The position numbers and the translations under genes were made by a program. From positions 88,941 to 152,940 of the forward strand of contig MGPQ01000012.1 of NCBI GenBank assembly GCA_001797465.1: a stretch of DNA of 64,000 bases. The letters are read 5' to 3'. The notes below the pieces were generated by a model, which saw only the letters and a program-made list of their open reading frames with translations, had not been told where the DNA came from and ran no database searches. Shown one piece after another: positions 53,845 through 62,546 of the stretch. Numbering within the stretch: the first letter of the stretch is position 1; each line of letters opens with the position of its first letter. Source of the stretch: Deltaproteobacteria bacterium GWB2_55_19 (GTDB taxonomy: Bacteria; Desulfobacterota; GWC2-55-46).

Positions 53845-56568
53845 ATGGCCGTCGAAAAAAAGATAGTCCGGGAAAAGGGGTCTGAAAGTATAGAGGTGAT
53901 ATTAAGGAGCGGCCAGAGCCTCAGGGTCCGGCCCATAAGGCCGGATGATAAAAAAAGGCTTGAGGGTTTCTTTTACAGGCTGAGCCCGCACACGCGGTAC
54001 CTGAGGTTCCAGTACGCTAAGGAGTCCATAACCGAGGAGGAGCTTAAGTACTTTACCGAGGTAACGCCTCCCCAGAGGTACGCCTATGTGGCCACAGTCG
54101 GCGAGGCTGACTCCGAGCGGATACTCGCGGTCGGCAGGTGGGACATGCTCCCGGACAAGAGGACCGCCGAGGTCGCCTTTACCGTCGAGGACAACATCCA
54201 GATGAGGGGCGTCGGCACGATACTCATCGAGGAGCTCTCGAGAGCGGCGGCTAAATTCAACATCGCCGCGTTCGAGGCGCAGGTCCTCCAGGAGAACACC
54301 CGGATGCTGGAGGTCTTTGAAGAGAGCGGTTTCAGGCTCAAGAAAAGGTTTTCCTCGGGCGTCTATTCCATAACGATAGATTTGAAGGACCAGGAGGAAT
54401 ACGAAAAGAGACAGGCGCAGAGGGACCATATCGCGAGGAGCGCGGGCGTTAAAAGGCTCCTCTGCCCGAGGAGGGTCGCGGTAGTAGGCGCGTCCCGTAA
54501 CCCGGAGTCCGTTGGCGGCGCCCTCTTCAGGAACCTGCTGAAAGACGGCTTCAACGGCGTCGCGCTCCCGGTAAACCCCAGGGCGGAGTCTATCGCCGGA
54601 GTGCTTGCGTACCCCTCCGTGCTGGATTGCCCGGGAGACATCGATATCGCCATAGTCGTGGTCCCGGCGGAGCAGGTGCTGAGTGTCGTGGACGAGTGCG
54701 CGAAGAAGGGCGTTGCCGGGCTTGTCATTATCAGCGCCGGGTTCGGGGAGTCGGGCGCCGAGGGGAGGGGGCTGGAGAGGGAACTCCGGGAGAAGGTCCT
54801 CTCCTACGGCATGAGGGTCATAGGCCCCAACTGTCTCGGTATACTGAACAACAACCCGGACGTCCGGCTGAACGCGACGTTCTCCCCTGTGACGCCGCCT
54901 TCAGGCAACCTCTCCATAGGCTCCCAGAGCGGCGCTTTGGGGCTCGCCCTACTCGACCGGGCGAGGTCCATAAACCTCGGCATTTCGAGCTTCGTGAGTT
55001 TTGGAAACAGGATCGACATCTCAACTAACGACCTCCTCGATTACTGGGAGGACGATGCGAATACCGACGTTATAGTCCTCTACCAGGAGTCATTCGGAGA
55101 GGCGAAGAAGTTCGGGCGCATAGCGAGGAGGGTTTCGCGCAGGAAACCGATAATCGCCGTAAAGGCCGGGAGGTCCAGGGCCGGGGCCGCGGCGGCTACA
55201 TCTCACACAGGGGCGCTCGCGGCATCCGACGTCGCTGTCGACGCGCTCTTCAGGCACGCAGGCGTTATAAGGGTCACGACTATCGAAGAAATGTTCAACG
55301 CCGCCGATATACTTACGCACCAGCCCCTTCCCCGCGGGCCGAGGGTCGGGATACTGACGAACGCCGGAGGGCCCGGGGTGCTCGCGGCGGACGCCTGCGA
55401 GGGGCTGGGGCTTAAAGTCACGCCGTTATCCGACGGTACGCAGAAGAAGCTTAGAGAGTTCCTTCCGAAGGCCGCGGCTGTGACGAACCCCGTGGACATG
55501 ATAGCCACGGCGCCGCCGGAGTCGTTCAAAAAGGCGCTCTCCATAATGCTCGGGGACCCGGATATAGATTCCATAATCGTCATCTATATCCCTCCGCTCG
55601 TCACAAGGCCCGAGGACGTCGCCGAGGCCGTCGGAGAGGCGTTGTCAAGCTACATGGGGGACAAACCCGTCATCACGTGCTTCATGATGTCGGAGTCCGC
55701 GCTTGCCGGGATCAGAAAGAGCGCGAAGCGCCCGCTTCGGCCCTTTATCTTTCCTGAGGCCGCGGTCCAGGCGTTGTCTCTCGCATACAACTACTCGCAG
55801 TACAGGGAGATGGATGAGGGGACAATAGTAAAGTTCCCTGAGATAGACACGGATAAGATACGCGGAAAGGCCCCGGTGCGGGAGATATTGAAAAGAAAGG
55901 GCTGGCTCATGCCGGAGGAGTCGATAGGGCTCCTCAACGAATACGGGATAACGACAGCCGAGACGCTTGTCGCGAGGTCCGCCGATGAGGCGGCCCTTGC
56001 GGCGGATAAGCTCGGCTACCCGGCCGTCATGAAGATACGCTCGTCTCGCATAGTGCACAAGACCGACGTCGGAGGCATAGCCGTGGGTTTGAAAGACGCG
56101 GACGACGTTAAAAGGGCTTTCTCGATGATGCATTTAAGGGTCGAGTCCGCCGGGTTCGCGGGGGAGACCGACGGCGTAATACTCCAGCAAATGGCAAAGG
56201 GCGGGCAGGAGATGATAGTAGGCATGTCCCAGGACCCGCTCTTCGGCCCGCTCGTCATGATCGGGCTCGGAGGCGTCTCTGTGGAGCTTTTAAAAGATGT
56301 GGCCTTCTCCATACACCCCTTGAGGGACGCGGACACCGACAGGATGCTCCGTGAGCTCAAGAGCCTGCCGCTCCTCCAGGGCTACCGCGGAAGGCCTCCT
56401 GGGGACATAATGGCGTTGAAAGAGGCGCTCCTGCGGTTCTCGTCCCTTGTCGAGGACTTCCCCGAGATAGACCAGATAGAGATAAACCCCCTGCTCGTGC
56501 TCGAAGATGGCAAAGGAGTCATCGCCCTCGACGCCAGGGTCTACATGAACCCGACTGGCGCCGGTTAA
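53845..56568 (+). CDS. GNAT acetyltransferase fused to NDP-forming acyl-CoA synthetase (Pat-like)
   Basis: 907 residues. An N-terminal GNAT domain (about 15-185; RPIRPDDKKRLEGF, RGVGTILIEELSRAA) is followed by the CoA-binding domain (about 205-330; VAVVGASRNPESVGGALFRNL), a succinyl-CoA-ligase-like domain and a C-terminal ATP-grasp domain (about 680-900). Enteric Pat/PatZ, a lysine acetyltransferase, has the GNAT part at the other end. The histidine of SHTGALAASD (H454), equivalent to the phosphohistidine of succinyl-CoA synthetase, is present, although in Pat it is reported lost. So it may be a real ligase, an acetylase of proteins, or both. Confidence 0.92.
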   Translation: MAVEKKIVREKGSESIEVILRSGQSLRVRPIRPDDKKRLEGFFYRLSPHTRYLRFQYAKESITEEELKYFTEVTPPQRYAYVATVGEADSERILAVGRWDMLPDKRTAEVAFTVEDNIQMRGVGTILIEELSRAAAKFNIAAFEAQVLQENTRMLEVFEESGFRLKKRFSSGVYSITIDLKDQEEYEKRQAQRDHIARSAGVKRLLCPRRVAVVGASRNPESVGGALFRNLLKDGFNGVALPVNPRAESIAGVLAYPSVLDCPGDIDIAIVVVPAEQVLSVVDECAKKGVAGLVIISAGFGESGAEGRGLERELREKVLSYGMRVIGPNCLGILNNNPDVRLNATFSPVTPPSGNLSIGSQSGALGLALLDRARSINLGISSFVSFGNRIDISTNDLLDYWEDDANTDVIVLYQESFGEAKKFGRIARRVSRRKPIIAVKAGRSRAGAAAATSHTGALAASDVAVDALFRHAGVIRVTTIEEMFNAADILTHQPLPRGPRVGILTNAGGPGVLAADACEGLGLKVTPLSDGTQKKLREFLPKAAAVTNPVDMIATAPPESFKKALSIMLGDPDIDSIIVIYIPPLVTRPEDVAEAVGEALSSYMGDKPVITCFMMSESALAGIRKSAKRPLRPFIFPEAAVQALSLAYNYSQYREMDEGTIVKFPEIDTDKIRGKAPVREILKRKGWLMPEESIGLLNEYGITTAETLVARSADEAALAADKLGYPAVMKIRSSRIVHKTDVGGIAVGLKDADDVKRAFSMMHLRVESAGFAGETDGVILQQMAKGGQEMIVGMSQDPLFGPLVMIGLGGVSVELLKDVAFSIHPLRDADTDRMLRELKSLPLLQGYRGRPPGDIMALKEALLRFSSLVEDFPEIDQIEINPLLVLEDGKGVIALDARVYMNPTGAG

Positions 56569-56634
56569 ATCCCGGCATCCGTTGCCCGACAGCCGTTTAT
56601 CGCGACAAGGCCCCGGCGTCTCCCCCCGGCATTG

Positions 56635-57423
56635 TCATGAGGCGCGGCCGAGGGGTCTGCGGACCTGGCGTATGAAGAGGGTCGCAAGGAATATCGCGGA
56701 GCTTATCATTATGAATATCGGCCCAGGGGTCATGGAGTAGAGGTGCGAGACGTATATGCCGGCAGACGCGGCCAGGACCCCGAATACGACGGAGGCGGCC
56801 ATGAAGGAGCGTAGCGACCGGGCGACGTTCTTGGCTGAGGCCGCCGGTATTATGACGAGCGAGCCCATGAGGAGCGCCCCAACGAACCTTATGCCGAGCG
56901 CCACGGCAAGGGCGAAGGAGAGGAGATAGACGAACTCGAGCATCCTGTTTCTTATGCCTATGGACTGCGCTATCTCCTCTGAGACCATGTTGAGAGCGAG
57001 TTTCTTGTATATGGAGAGGATGAGGCCGATCAGGAAGACCGAGAGCGCAATAGAGAAGACCGATTCGGAAAGAGTAAGCTCCGTGATGTTCCCGAAGAGC
57101 GCCTCTATGAGTTCGTGCTCGGGCATCACAAGGGCGCCTGCCGCGAGCGACGCCGTAAAAAAGACCCCGACTATGGTGTCGAGCGAAAGGGAGCTCCTGT
57201 ACTCGACGATCCAGATGCCGACGACCGTTACAAAGAGAAACGCTACCGCGCCGATGAACGGGTTGAACCGGAAGAGGAGGGCGAGCGCCATGCCCGGCAG
57301 GGCCACGTGAGAGAGGGCGTCGCCTACGAGGGCCATCCTCTTGAGTATAGCGAACGACCCGAGGAGGGACGCGCTCGCCGCGACGAATGCCGCTACTATC
57401 ATCGGGAGCAGGATGTTTTCCAT
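56635..57423 (-). CDS. znuB: ABC-type zinc/manganese permease
   Basis: 262 residues from ATG 57423, with about eight membrane helices. ABC-3 family permease (ILLPMIVAAFVAASASLLGSFAILKRMALVGDALSHVALPG at the start, split across helices; GIRFVGALLMGSLVIIPAASA later). The frame runs back to 57546 across znuC, but the family start is at 57423, five bases after the znuC stop. It imports zinc or manganese with ZnuC; the operator and regulator next to it favour zinc. No binding-protein gene (znuA) is in the operon. Confidence 0.9.
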   Translation of the reverse strand: MENILLPMIVAAFVAASASLLGSFAILKRMALVGDALSHVALPGMALALLFRFNPFIGAVAFLFVTVVGIWIVEYRSSLSLDTIVGVFFTASLAAGALVMPEHELIEALFGNITELTLSESVFSIALSVFLIGLILSIYKKLALNMVSEEIAQSIGIRNRMLEFVYLLSFALAVALGIRFVGALLMGSLVIIPAASAKNVARSLRSFMAASVVFGVLAASAGIYVSHLYSMTPGPIFIMISSAIFLATLFIRQVRRPLGRAS

Positions 57424-57428
57424 AGTGT

Positions 57429-58121
57429 TTAAGTCTCGTGCCTGTGGTGGAAGAACGCGCCTTCTCCGCCGTAGAGGGCAAGTATCTGTTCTGAGCTCAA
57501 TACTTCCCTGGGCGCGCCGAAGCAGAGGTTTTTTCTGTTGAGGCAAAGAACCGTCTGCGCGTGTTTGAAGACGACGTTCAGGTCGTGCGAGACGAGTATC
57601 ACGGTAAGCCCGGTGTTCTTCTGGAGGTTGTAGAGCATCTTGTAGATGGATTCCTGCCCGGCTATGTCTATGTCGGCCGTGGGCTCGTCGAATATGAGGA
57701 CGTCAGGGGCCCCGAGGACGGCCCAGGCGACAAGCACCCGCTGTCTCTGCCCTACGGAAATCTCGCCGAAGCCTTTTTTCAGTATATCCGGGGCGAGCTG
57801 GACGAATTCGAGCGTCTCCGCTATCTTCGCGTCCGTCGCCTGCCTGCCGCGGAGCCTGAAGAACTCCCTCACCGTGAGCGGGATGTCGGTTTCAATGTCC
57901 ATCCTCTGGGGCACGTAGCCGGTCTTAACCCCAGGGGCCCATGTTATCTCTCCTCTGTGGGGGATAATGCCGATGAGCGATTTTATCAGGACCGTCTTGC
58001 CGGCCCCGTTGGGGCCGATTATGGCGAGGACCTCGCCTTGCTCCACTTCCAGGTTCAGGTCCTCGATGACACGGGTCCCGCCGAACTCGACGTTCAGGTT
58101 TTTGACTGTCAGCACTTTCAT
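57429..58121 (-). CDS. znuC: ABC-type metal transporter ATPase
   Basis: 230 residues. Walker A IGPNGAGKTVL, Q-loop in GYVPQRMDIE, signature ISVGQRQRVLVAWA (LSGGQ variant), Walker B VLIFDEPTADID, switch VSHDLN. It powers the ZnuB permease downstream. Four bases separate it from the Fur-family gene upstream, so zur-znuC-znuB form one transcript. Confidence 0.93.
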   Translation of the reverse strand: MKVLTVKNLNVEFGGTRVIEDLNLEVEQGEVLAIIGPNGAGKTVLIKSLIGIIPHRGEITWAPGVKTGYVPQRMDIETDIPLTVREFFRLRGRQATDAKIAETLEFVQLAPDILKKGFGEISVGQRQRVLVAWAVLGAPDVLIFDEPTADIDIAGQESIYKMLYNLQKNTGLTVILVSHDLNVVFKHAQTVLCLNRKNLCFGAPREVLSSEQILALYGGEGAFFHHRHET

Positions 58122-58125
58122 ATGG

Positions 58126-58560
58126 CTACCTGCATGCCTCGCAAAGTCCCATGAATTCGAGCGCGTGGTTCAGGACCTTGAACCCCCGGGACTTCATTAT
58201 ATCGCGCTCATATTTTTCGAGCTCGCCATCGAGCTCGACGTCCTCGACACTCTTGCACCCCATACAGATGAGGTGGTGGTGGTGGCTCCCGAAGACGACC
58301 TCGTACCTTTTGACGCGCTCGTGCAGGAACTGTATCTCCTGGACGATCCTGCGCTCCTTCAAAAAGGTGAGCTCCCTGTAAACGGTGGTCTTGTTGGCAG
58401 GGACCTTTTGTTTTATGAGCGAGGCGAGGAGCCCTTCGGCTGAGATGGGCAGGCGGCTTCCGATGAGCACCTCTATCATCGACCTCCTGGCCCTTGTTAT
58501 CCTGAAGCCCCCTTTCGAGAGCTCGGCGAGTATGTCCGCGAGCGCCTTCATAGCAGGCAT
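58126..58560 (-). CDS. zur: Fur-family metalloregulator, probable Zur
   Basis: 144 residues from ATG 58560. Winged-helix domain (GFRITRARRSMIEVLIGS, PANKTTVYRELTFLKER) and a dimerisation/metal domain with HHHHLICMGC and a final CEAC, a structural-zinc pair. Zur represses zinc-uptake genes when zinc is bound; it is encoded with znuC and znuB. The frame extends to TTG 58587, but a 15-bp palindromic operator lies in that stretch, so the ATG at 58560 (or 58551) is more likely. No clear ribosome site: possibly leaderless or weakly translated. Confidence 0.85.
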   Translation of the reverse strand: MPAMKALADILAELSKGGFRITRARRSMIEVLIGSRLPISAEGLLASLIKQKVPANKTTVYRELTFLKERRIVQEIQFLHERVKRYEVVFGSHHHHLICMGCKSVEDVELDGELEKYERDIMKSRGFKVLNHALEFMGLCEACR

Positions 58561-58565
58561 ATTAA

Positions 58566-58580
58566 TGCAACTTAGTTGCA
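58566..58580. promoter_or_regulatory. Fur/Zur-type operator
   Basis: TGCAA-CTTAG-TTGCA, a perfect inverted repeat with a five-base centre, within AATGCAACTTAGTTGCAATAG. It lies six bases before the probable zur start, so metal-bound Zur could repress its own operon. It resembles the TTGC-N-GCAA style boxes bound by some Fur-family proteins; which metal it answers to is inferred from the genes. Confidence 0.75.
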
Positions 58581-58743
58581 ATAGCAATCAAAATCCGCCT
58601 GGCGCAATTTTATTCGGTGCTCTAATCTTGTTTTAATCATAGAGGGGTTAGGATTTCTATCAAGGGTATAACAGATGCGGGGTTAAAAAAACGCGCGCGC
58701 GCCTCAGCGGCAAATGACAGAGTACAGCGTTTATACCAAACTC

Positions 58744-58772
58744 TTTACTGGCGGCATAGTCTTTGTTATACT
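58744..58772 (+). promoter_or_regulatory. Sigma-70 promoter of the cytochrome cluster
   Basis: TTTACT (58744-58749), exactly 17 bases, then TATACT (58767-58772), about 50 bases before the cytochrome b gene and the only good match in the gap 58588-58823. A CGCGCGCGCG run lies upstream at about 58691. Confidence 0.65.
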
Positions 58773-58823
58773 GCACCCGGCTGGTGAATTCCGTAATTCC
58801 GTCGGAAAATCAAACCATTATGG

Positions 58824-60005
58824 GTGTCGAATGGGCGAGCGGTCGATTCGTTGAAAGTTCATGTCTGGGACATACCGACGCGCCTCTTCCACTGGCTTCT
58901 TGTATCGGCGTTTGCGGGGGCCTTTTTAAGCTCCCATGGGGACAGGTTTCTTGAGTTCCATACCTCATTAGGTTATATCGCCCTCGGGCTCGTGGTCTTC
59001 AGGGTACTATGGGGTTTCGCCGGCAACAGGTTCGCGAGGTTTTCAGGGTTTCTCAAGGGCTGGCAGTCGGTAAGAGGCTATGTCGCCTCAGCCGCAAGGC
59101 TCCACCCGCCGAGATTTCTCGGCCACAACCCGGCTGTCGGATGGGTTGTGCTCTTTATGCTCGCCATGGTCGCCTCAATCGCCATCTCTGGCATCGTTAC
59201 CTACGGAGGCGAGGAGAACAGGGGGTTCTGGGCAGGGGTCTTCAGCTTCGAGGCCGGGTATAACGCGAGGGTTGCGCACGCGCTCCTCGCCGATCTCGCG
59301 ATAGCCGTAGTGGTAGCGCACGTATGCGCGGCGCTCTTTCACGACTTTCTTCTACGCGAAAATATAATCCTTTCGATGTTCACAGGTACAAAGGAGGACG
59401 AGGATACATACGCCGAGAGGGTCTCTCACATCCCTCCGCACCACGACGTCCGCTCGGTATTGAGGCTCATCGTATGGGGCGTTGTGGCGGTTATGGGGGG
59501 GCTCGCTCTCTTATACTTAAGGCCTGCCGGAAGGACGGACTTCCTCCGTATGCCCCAGCCGAATGTCGTGGATGATAAGGGGTTCGCGAGTGTGATGAAA
59601 GTCAACGCCGCATGGATGGAGGAATGCGCCGGATGCCATAATGCCTTCCACCCGACACTCCTGTCCGCCGACTCATGGAAGAAGGTGATGATGGGGCTTA
59701 ACGACCACTTCGGGGAGATCGTCACGCTTGACGCGGCTGTATCGGAGGAGATAGGGCGGTTCCTCCTTTCCGCCTCTGCCGAGAGGTCGACGACCGAGGC
59801 GTCGAGAAAGCTCATGAGGTCGTTAAGGGGCCTTCCGGCCTTTGACAGGATAACAGACGTGCCGTACTGGAAGGCAAAACACGAGGACATAGACATAGAG
59901 GTCTTTAAAAGGAAGTCTGTCGTAAGCCGGTCCAACTGCGTCGCCTGCCATCCCGGCGCGGAACTGGGGTCTTTCGAGGACCATGATATAGCGATACCTG
60001 AATAA
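58824..60005 (+). CDS. Membrane cytochrome b561-type protein fused to diheme cytochrome c domain
   Basis: 393 residues. The N-terminal half is a four-to-five-helix b-type cytochrome (VHVWDIPTRLFHWLLV, EFHTSLGYIALG, VAHALLADLAIAVVVAHV) with paired histidines for heme b. A further helix (about 215-235) is followed by a periplasmic DHC-like domain with two heme c sites, CAGCH and CVACH. It probably passes electrons from the quinone pool to the soluble cytochromes encoded next. GTG 58824 is taken as start; TTG 58851 would begin at the family-like MKVHVWDIP and is a real alternative. Confidence 0.88.
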   Translation: MSNGRAVDSLKVHVWDIPTRLFHWLLVSAFAGAFLSSHGDRFLEFHTSLGYIALGLVVFRVLWGFAGNRFARFSGFLKGWQSVRGYVASAARLHPPRFLGHNPAVGWVVLFMLAMVASIAISGIVTYGGEENRGFWAGVFSFEAGYNARVAHALLADLAIAVVVAHVCAALFHDFLLRENIILSMFTGTKEDEDTYAERVSHIPPHHDVRSVLRLIVWGVVAVMGGLALLYLRPAGRTDFLRMPQPNVVDDKGFASVMKVNAAWMEECAGCHNAFHPTLLSADSWKKVMMGLNDHFGEIVTLDAAVSEEIGRFLLSASAERSTTEASRKLMRSLRGLPAFDRITDVPYWKAKHEDIDIEVFKRKSVVSRSNCVACHPGAELGSFEDHDIAIPE

Positions 60006-60048
60006 TGGTAGCGCCTAATATTAATAGATACTACAGGGGAGGGAGAGG

Positions 60049-60459
60049 ATGAAACGAGGTTTATCGGCCATGATCGCGCTGGCGGCGCTTTTTGTCTCCG
60101 CGAACGCTTATTCGGCGTTGAACCAGGAGATGAACGGGCTCATCGAGAAGTTCCAGAAGGAGGCGGGCATAAAGGCCTTCAGCGCGGAAGATGGAAAGAA
60201 GTTCTTCGCTACAAAAAGGATGCATTCGAAAGGCGAGGAGCGATCCTGCTCGACCTGCCACACCGCTGACCCGAGGCAGAAGGGCAAGACCGTAGTCGGA
60301 AAGGTCATAGAGCCCATGGCCCAGTCAATGAACAAGGAGCGGTTCACGGACCCGAAAAAGGTAGAGAAGTGGTTAAAGCGCAACTGCGAGTGGGTACTTG
60401 AGAGGGAATGCACACCGAAGGAAAAGGGCGATTTTATACTATACATGACTACTATTTAG
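60049..60459 (+). CDS. shp: SHP-type monoheme cytochrome c (DUF1924)
   Basis: 136 residues with a signal peptide (about 1-22). One heme c site, CSTCH. The following part, PMAQSMNKERFTDPKKVEKWLKRNC, matches the sphaeroides heme protein family, where an asparagine is the labile sixth ligand and oxygen or other small ligands can bind. SHP is usually encoded with a diheme cytochrome and a cytochrome b, exactly as here. Physiological role is not settled in the family. RBS GGGAGGGAGAGG. Confidence 0.88.
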   Translation: MKRGLSAMIALAALFVSANAYSALNQEMNGLIEKFQKEAGIKAFSAEDGKKFFATKRMHSKGEERSCSTCHTADPRQKGKTVVGKVIEPMAQSMNKERFTDPKKVEKWLKRNCEWVLERECTPKEKGDFILYMTTI

Positions 60460-60472
60460 CCAGGGAGGATGA

Positions 60473-61003
60473 ATGAAGACGAATCGTATCAGGAAGACAA
60501 TGATAGCCGTTGTACTGGGATTCGCCCTCGTGGCAGGGACAAACGCTTATGCCGACGGCGACGACAGCACCCACGACCACGGTAACCATCACGCGAGCTA
60601 CAATGCCGTTGAAAACCACGCGTACACGCAGGAGTGCTCTGCCTGCCACTACCTCTATCTCCCCGGACTGCTCCCGGCGCGCTCATGGGAGGCGCTGATA
60701 AAAGGGTCTGACAAGCACTTCGGAGAGAACCTCGCGCTTGACGAGAAGACCTCCGCGGAGATACTCGGCTTCCTTAAGTCCAATTCCGCCGAGAAGACGA
60801 ATACCGAATGGTCGATGAAGATTATGAAGAGCGTGGGGTCGTCGACGCCTGAGAGGATAATGGACGTGCCCTGGATCATAAAGGAACACAGGAAGGTGAA
60901 AAACGCATTCAAGAGGCCGTCTGTCGGAAGCGCGTCAAACTGCGGGGCCTGCCACACCCGCGGACATGAAGGGGACTTCGATACAGTAAAGGTGCCCAAG
61001 TAA
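60473..61003 (+). CDS. dhc: Periplasmic diheme cytochrome c (DHC)
   Basis: 176 residues with a signal peptide (about 1-27), a His/Asp-rich N-terminal stretch (DGDDSTHDHGNHH) and two heme sites, CSACH and CGACH. DHC is the electron donor of SHP in purple bacteria. It resembles the C-terminal domain of the cytochrome b protein two genes upstream (both have a LLPARSWEALI/LLSADSWKKVM-type stretch). Ends the cluster; a terminator follows. Confidence 0.9.
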   Translation: MKTNRIRKTMIAVVLGFALVAGTNAYADGDDSTHDHGNHHASYNAVENHAYTQECSACHYLYLPGLLPARSWEALIKGSDKHFGENLALDEKTSAEILGFLKSNSAEKTNTEWSMKIMKSVGSSTPERIMDVPWIIKEHRKVKNAFKRPSVGSASNCGACHTRGHEGDFDTVKVPK

Positions 61004-61024
61004 AAAGACAGTATTATCAATAAG

Positions 61025-61067
61025 GCGCGGCATATTATTAATACCTGATATGAATAATATGCCGCGC
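61025..61067. terminator. Bidirectional terminator
   Basis: GCGCGGCATATTATT (61025-61039) and AATAATATGCCGCGC (61053-61067), a perfect 15-bp stem, then CTCTTTTATT, between the convergent dhc and hydrolase genes. Confidence 0.9.
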
Positions 61068-61071
61068 TCTT

Positions 61072-61809
61072 TTATTCCCTGACCGGCCCCCCTAATTTTT
61101 TTAGTATTGCGACCTCGATCCCCGTCCCATCCAGGAGCTGTATAAGCCTCTCAGGGTCTTCCTTTATGGTAAAAAACCTCGGGTCTTTTGAGAAGAACAT
61201 CCCGCTTGTGACCTCTGGGGCCGGTTCGCCCAAAGGCGTATAATGGACAGGAATGAAGAGCCTCGGCGCAATCGACCGCACGGCTTCTGCCATCTCTTCC
61301 ATTTTTATCGAGTATGTGTTGTCGGCTATGGGGAGGATGGCGCAGTCTATGCCCTTCAACTCGTCCATCTCTTTGGTCCTCCCGGTATCCCCTGCGAAGT
61401 ATATCCTCTGCCCTTTGAACTCGATCAAAAAACCACAGCCCTCGCCCCTCATGTGAAAGCCCCGCGATGTGTACGCCTCTGTACCGGTCACCTTTACCCC
61501 CGCGAGTGTGACAGTCTCACCGACCTTTATGGTGCGCACACCCTTTATGTCCGCCACGCAGTATTTGACGTAGCTCTCGCGGAAGGCGGCGAGTTTTGTC
61601 TTCTCCCCTCTTATAGGCGTTATGAACTCAGGGAGGCAGTGGTCGACATGGTGGTGGGAGATAAGTATCAGGGTCGCCAGAGGCGCGCCCTCATCGAGCA
61701 TGACCGGGTCGATATAGATGACGAACCCGTCCTCGGAGGTCAACCTCACCCCCGATTGCCCAAGCCACTCGTATTTTATGCCGTTCAGGTCTATACTATC
61801 CCTCAACAC
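61072..61809 (-). CDS. UPF0173-type metallo-beta-lactamase-fold hydrolase
   Basis: 245 residues. The metal-site motif is SHHHVDHC (HxHxDH), with AGDTGRTKEM and VHYTPLGEPAPEV giving further ligands. This is the UlaG/UPF0173 branch, soluble cytoplasmic hydrolases whose substrates are mostly unknown. It stands alone on the minus strand, convergent with dhc and divergent from the TlpA cluster; the 224-bp gap upstream holds no gene. Confidence 0.87.
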   Translation of the reverse strand: MLRDSIDLNGIKYEWLGQSGVRLTSEDGFVIYIDPVMLDEGAPLATLILISHHHVDHCLPEFITPIRGEKTKLAAFRESYVKYCVADIKGVRTIKVGETVTLAGVKVTGTEAYTSRGFHMRGEGCGFLIEFKGQRIYFAGDTGRTKEMDELKGIDCAILPIADNTYSIKMEEMAEAVRSIAPRLFIPVHYTPLGEPAPEVTSGMFFSKDPRFFTIKEDPERLIQLLDGTGIEVAILKKLGGPVRE

Positions 61810-61940
61810 AATCCCTCCAGCCTCCGTTCAACCTTACTGAATATTAGCAGAACTCTTCCCATAATAAATGATTTTTGTTATGGAGGCGTGTTTTTGCCGG
61901 TTTAAGGGTCTAATAATGGTTTCAAATCAAAAGAAAATAC

Positions 61941-61969
61941 TTGCCCGAACAATAGGCCCGTGATAAAAG
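61941..61969 (+). promoter_or_regulatory. Weak promoter candidate for the TlpA cluster
   Basis: TTGCCC (61941-61946), 17 bases, TAAAAG (61964-61969), about 65 bases before the TlpA-like gene. Both boxes match only four of six. Confidence 0.3.
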
Positions 61970-62033
61970 GCAAAACTTCTAATCTTCCTTTAATCTATCG
62001 CCTGTAAGATGTTTTTACCATATGGAGGCACGC

Positions 62034-62534
62034 ATGGGCATTGCAAAAACGATCGTATCAGGGCTTCTCCTCGCGCTTTGCATGATATCCCCGGCATTGG
62101 CCGGGATAGTTAACTCGAAGGCCCCGGAGTTTACGCTCCAGGACTTGAGCGGCAAACCCGTTTCCATTTCCGATTTCAGGGGCAGGGTGGTCTTCATAGA
62201 CTTCTGGGCGAGCTGGTGCCCGCCCTGCAAAAAGGAGTTCCCGGAGCTCAACAGCTTCATAAAGCGGTACGAACCAAACGCCGTGGTCCTCGCGGTGAAC
62301 GTGGACAGGAAGAGGTCGCATGTAGACGACTTCCTCTCGAGGATGCCAGGGCTCTCCGGCAATTTTCACGTACTCCTTGACGCTGAATCAAAGATAATCC
62401 CGGCCTACGGTGCAAGGGCCATGCCCACTTCGTACATCATCGACAGGGAGGGCGTCATACGCTTCGCGCATTACGGCTACCGGGACGATGACGCAGGGGA
62501 ATGGGCCGCTGAGATAGAATCGCTCTTAAAGTAA
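62034..62534 (+). CDS. TlpA-family periplasmic thiol-disulfide protein
   Basis: 166 residues. Signal peptide (about 1-24, ALA-GI), then a thioredoxin fold of the TlpA/ResA type with DFWASWCPPCKKEFPEL as redox site and AMPTSYIIDREG as the cis-Pro loop. It keeps periplasmic cysteines reduced or moves reductant to partners. GGAGG at 62024-62028 fits ATG 62034, not the earlier ATG 62022 that overlaps it. It leads a tlpA-DUF4266-DUF3570 set, a recurrent trio. Confidence 0.9.
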   Translation: MGIAKTIVSGLLLALCMISPALAGIVNSKAPEFTLQDLSGKPVSISDFRGRVVFIDFWASWCPPCKKEFPELNSFIKRYEPNAVVLAVNVDRKRSHVDDFLSRMPGLSGNFHVLLDAESKIIPAYGARAMPTSYIIDREGVIRFAHYGYRDDDAGEWAAEIESLLK

Positions 62535-62546
62535 GGAGTGCCTCTT

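Noticed and set aside
57429..57546. Longer start for znuB reaching back to 57546
   Set aside because: The extra residues are Arg-rich and overlap the end of znuC; the family N-terminus begins at 57423.
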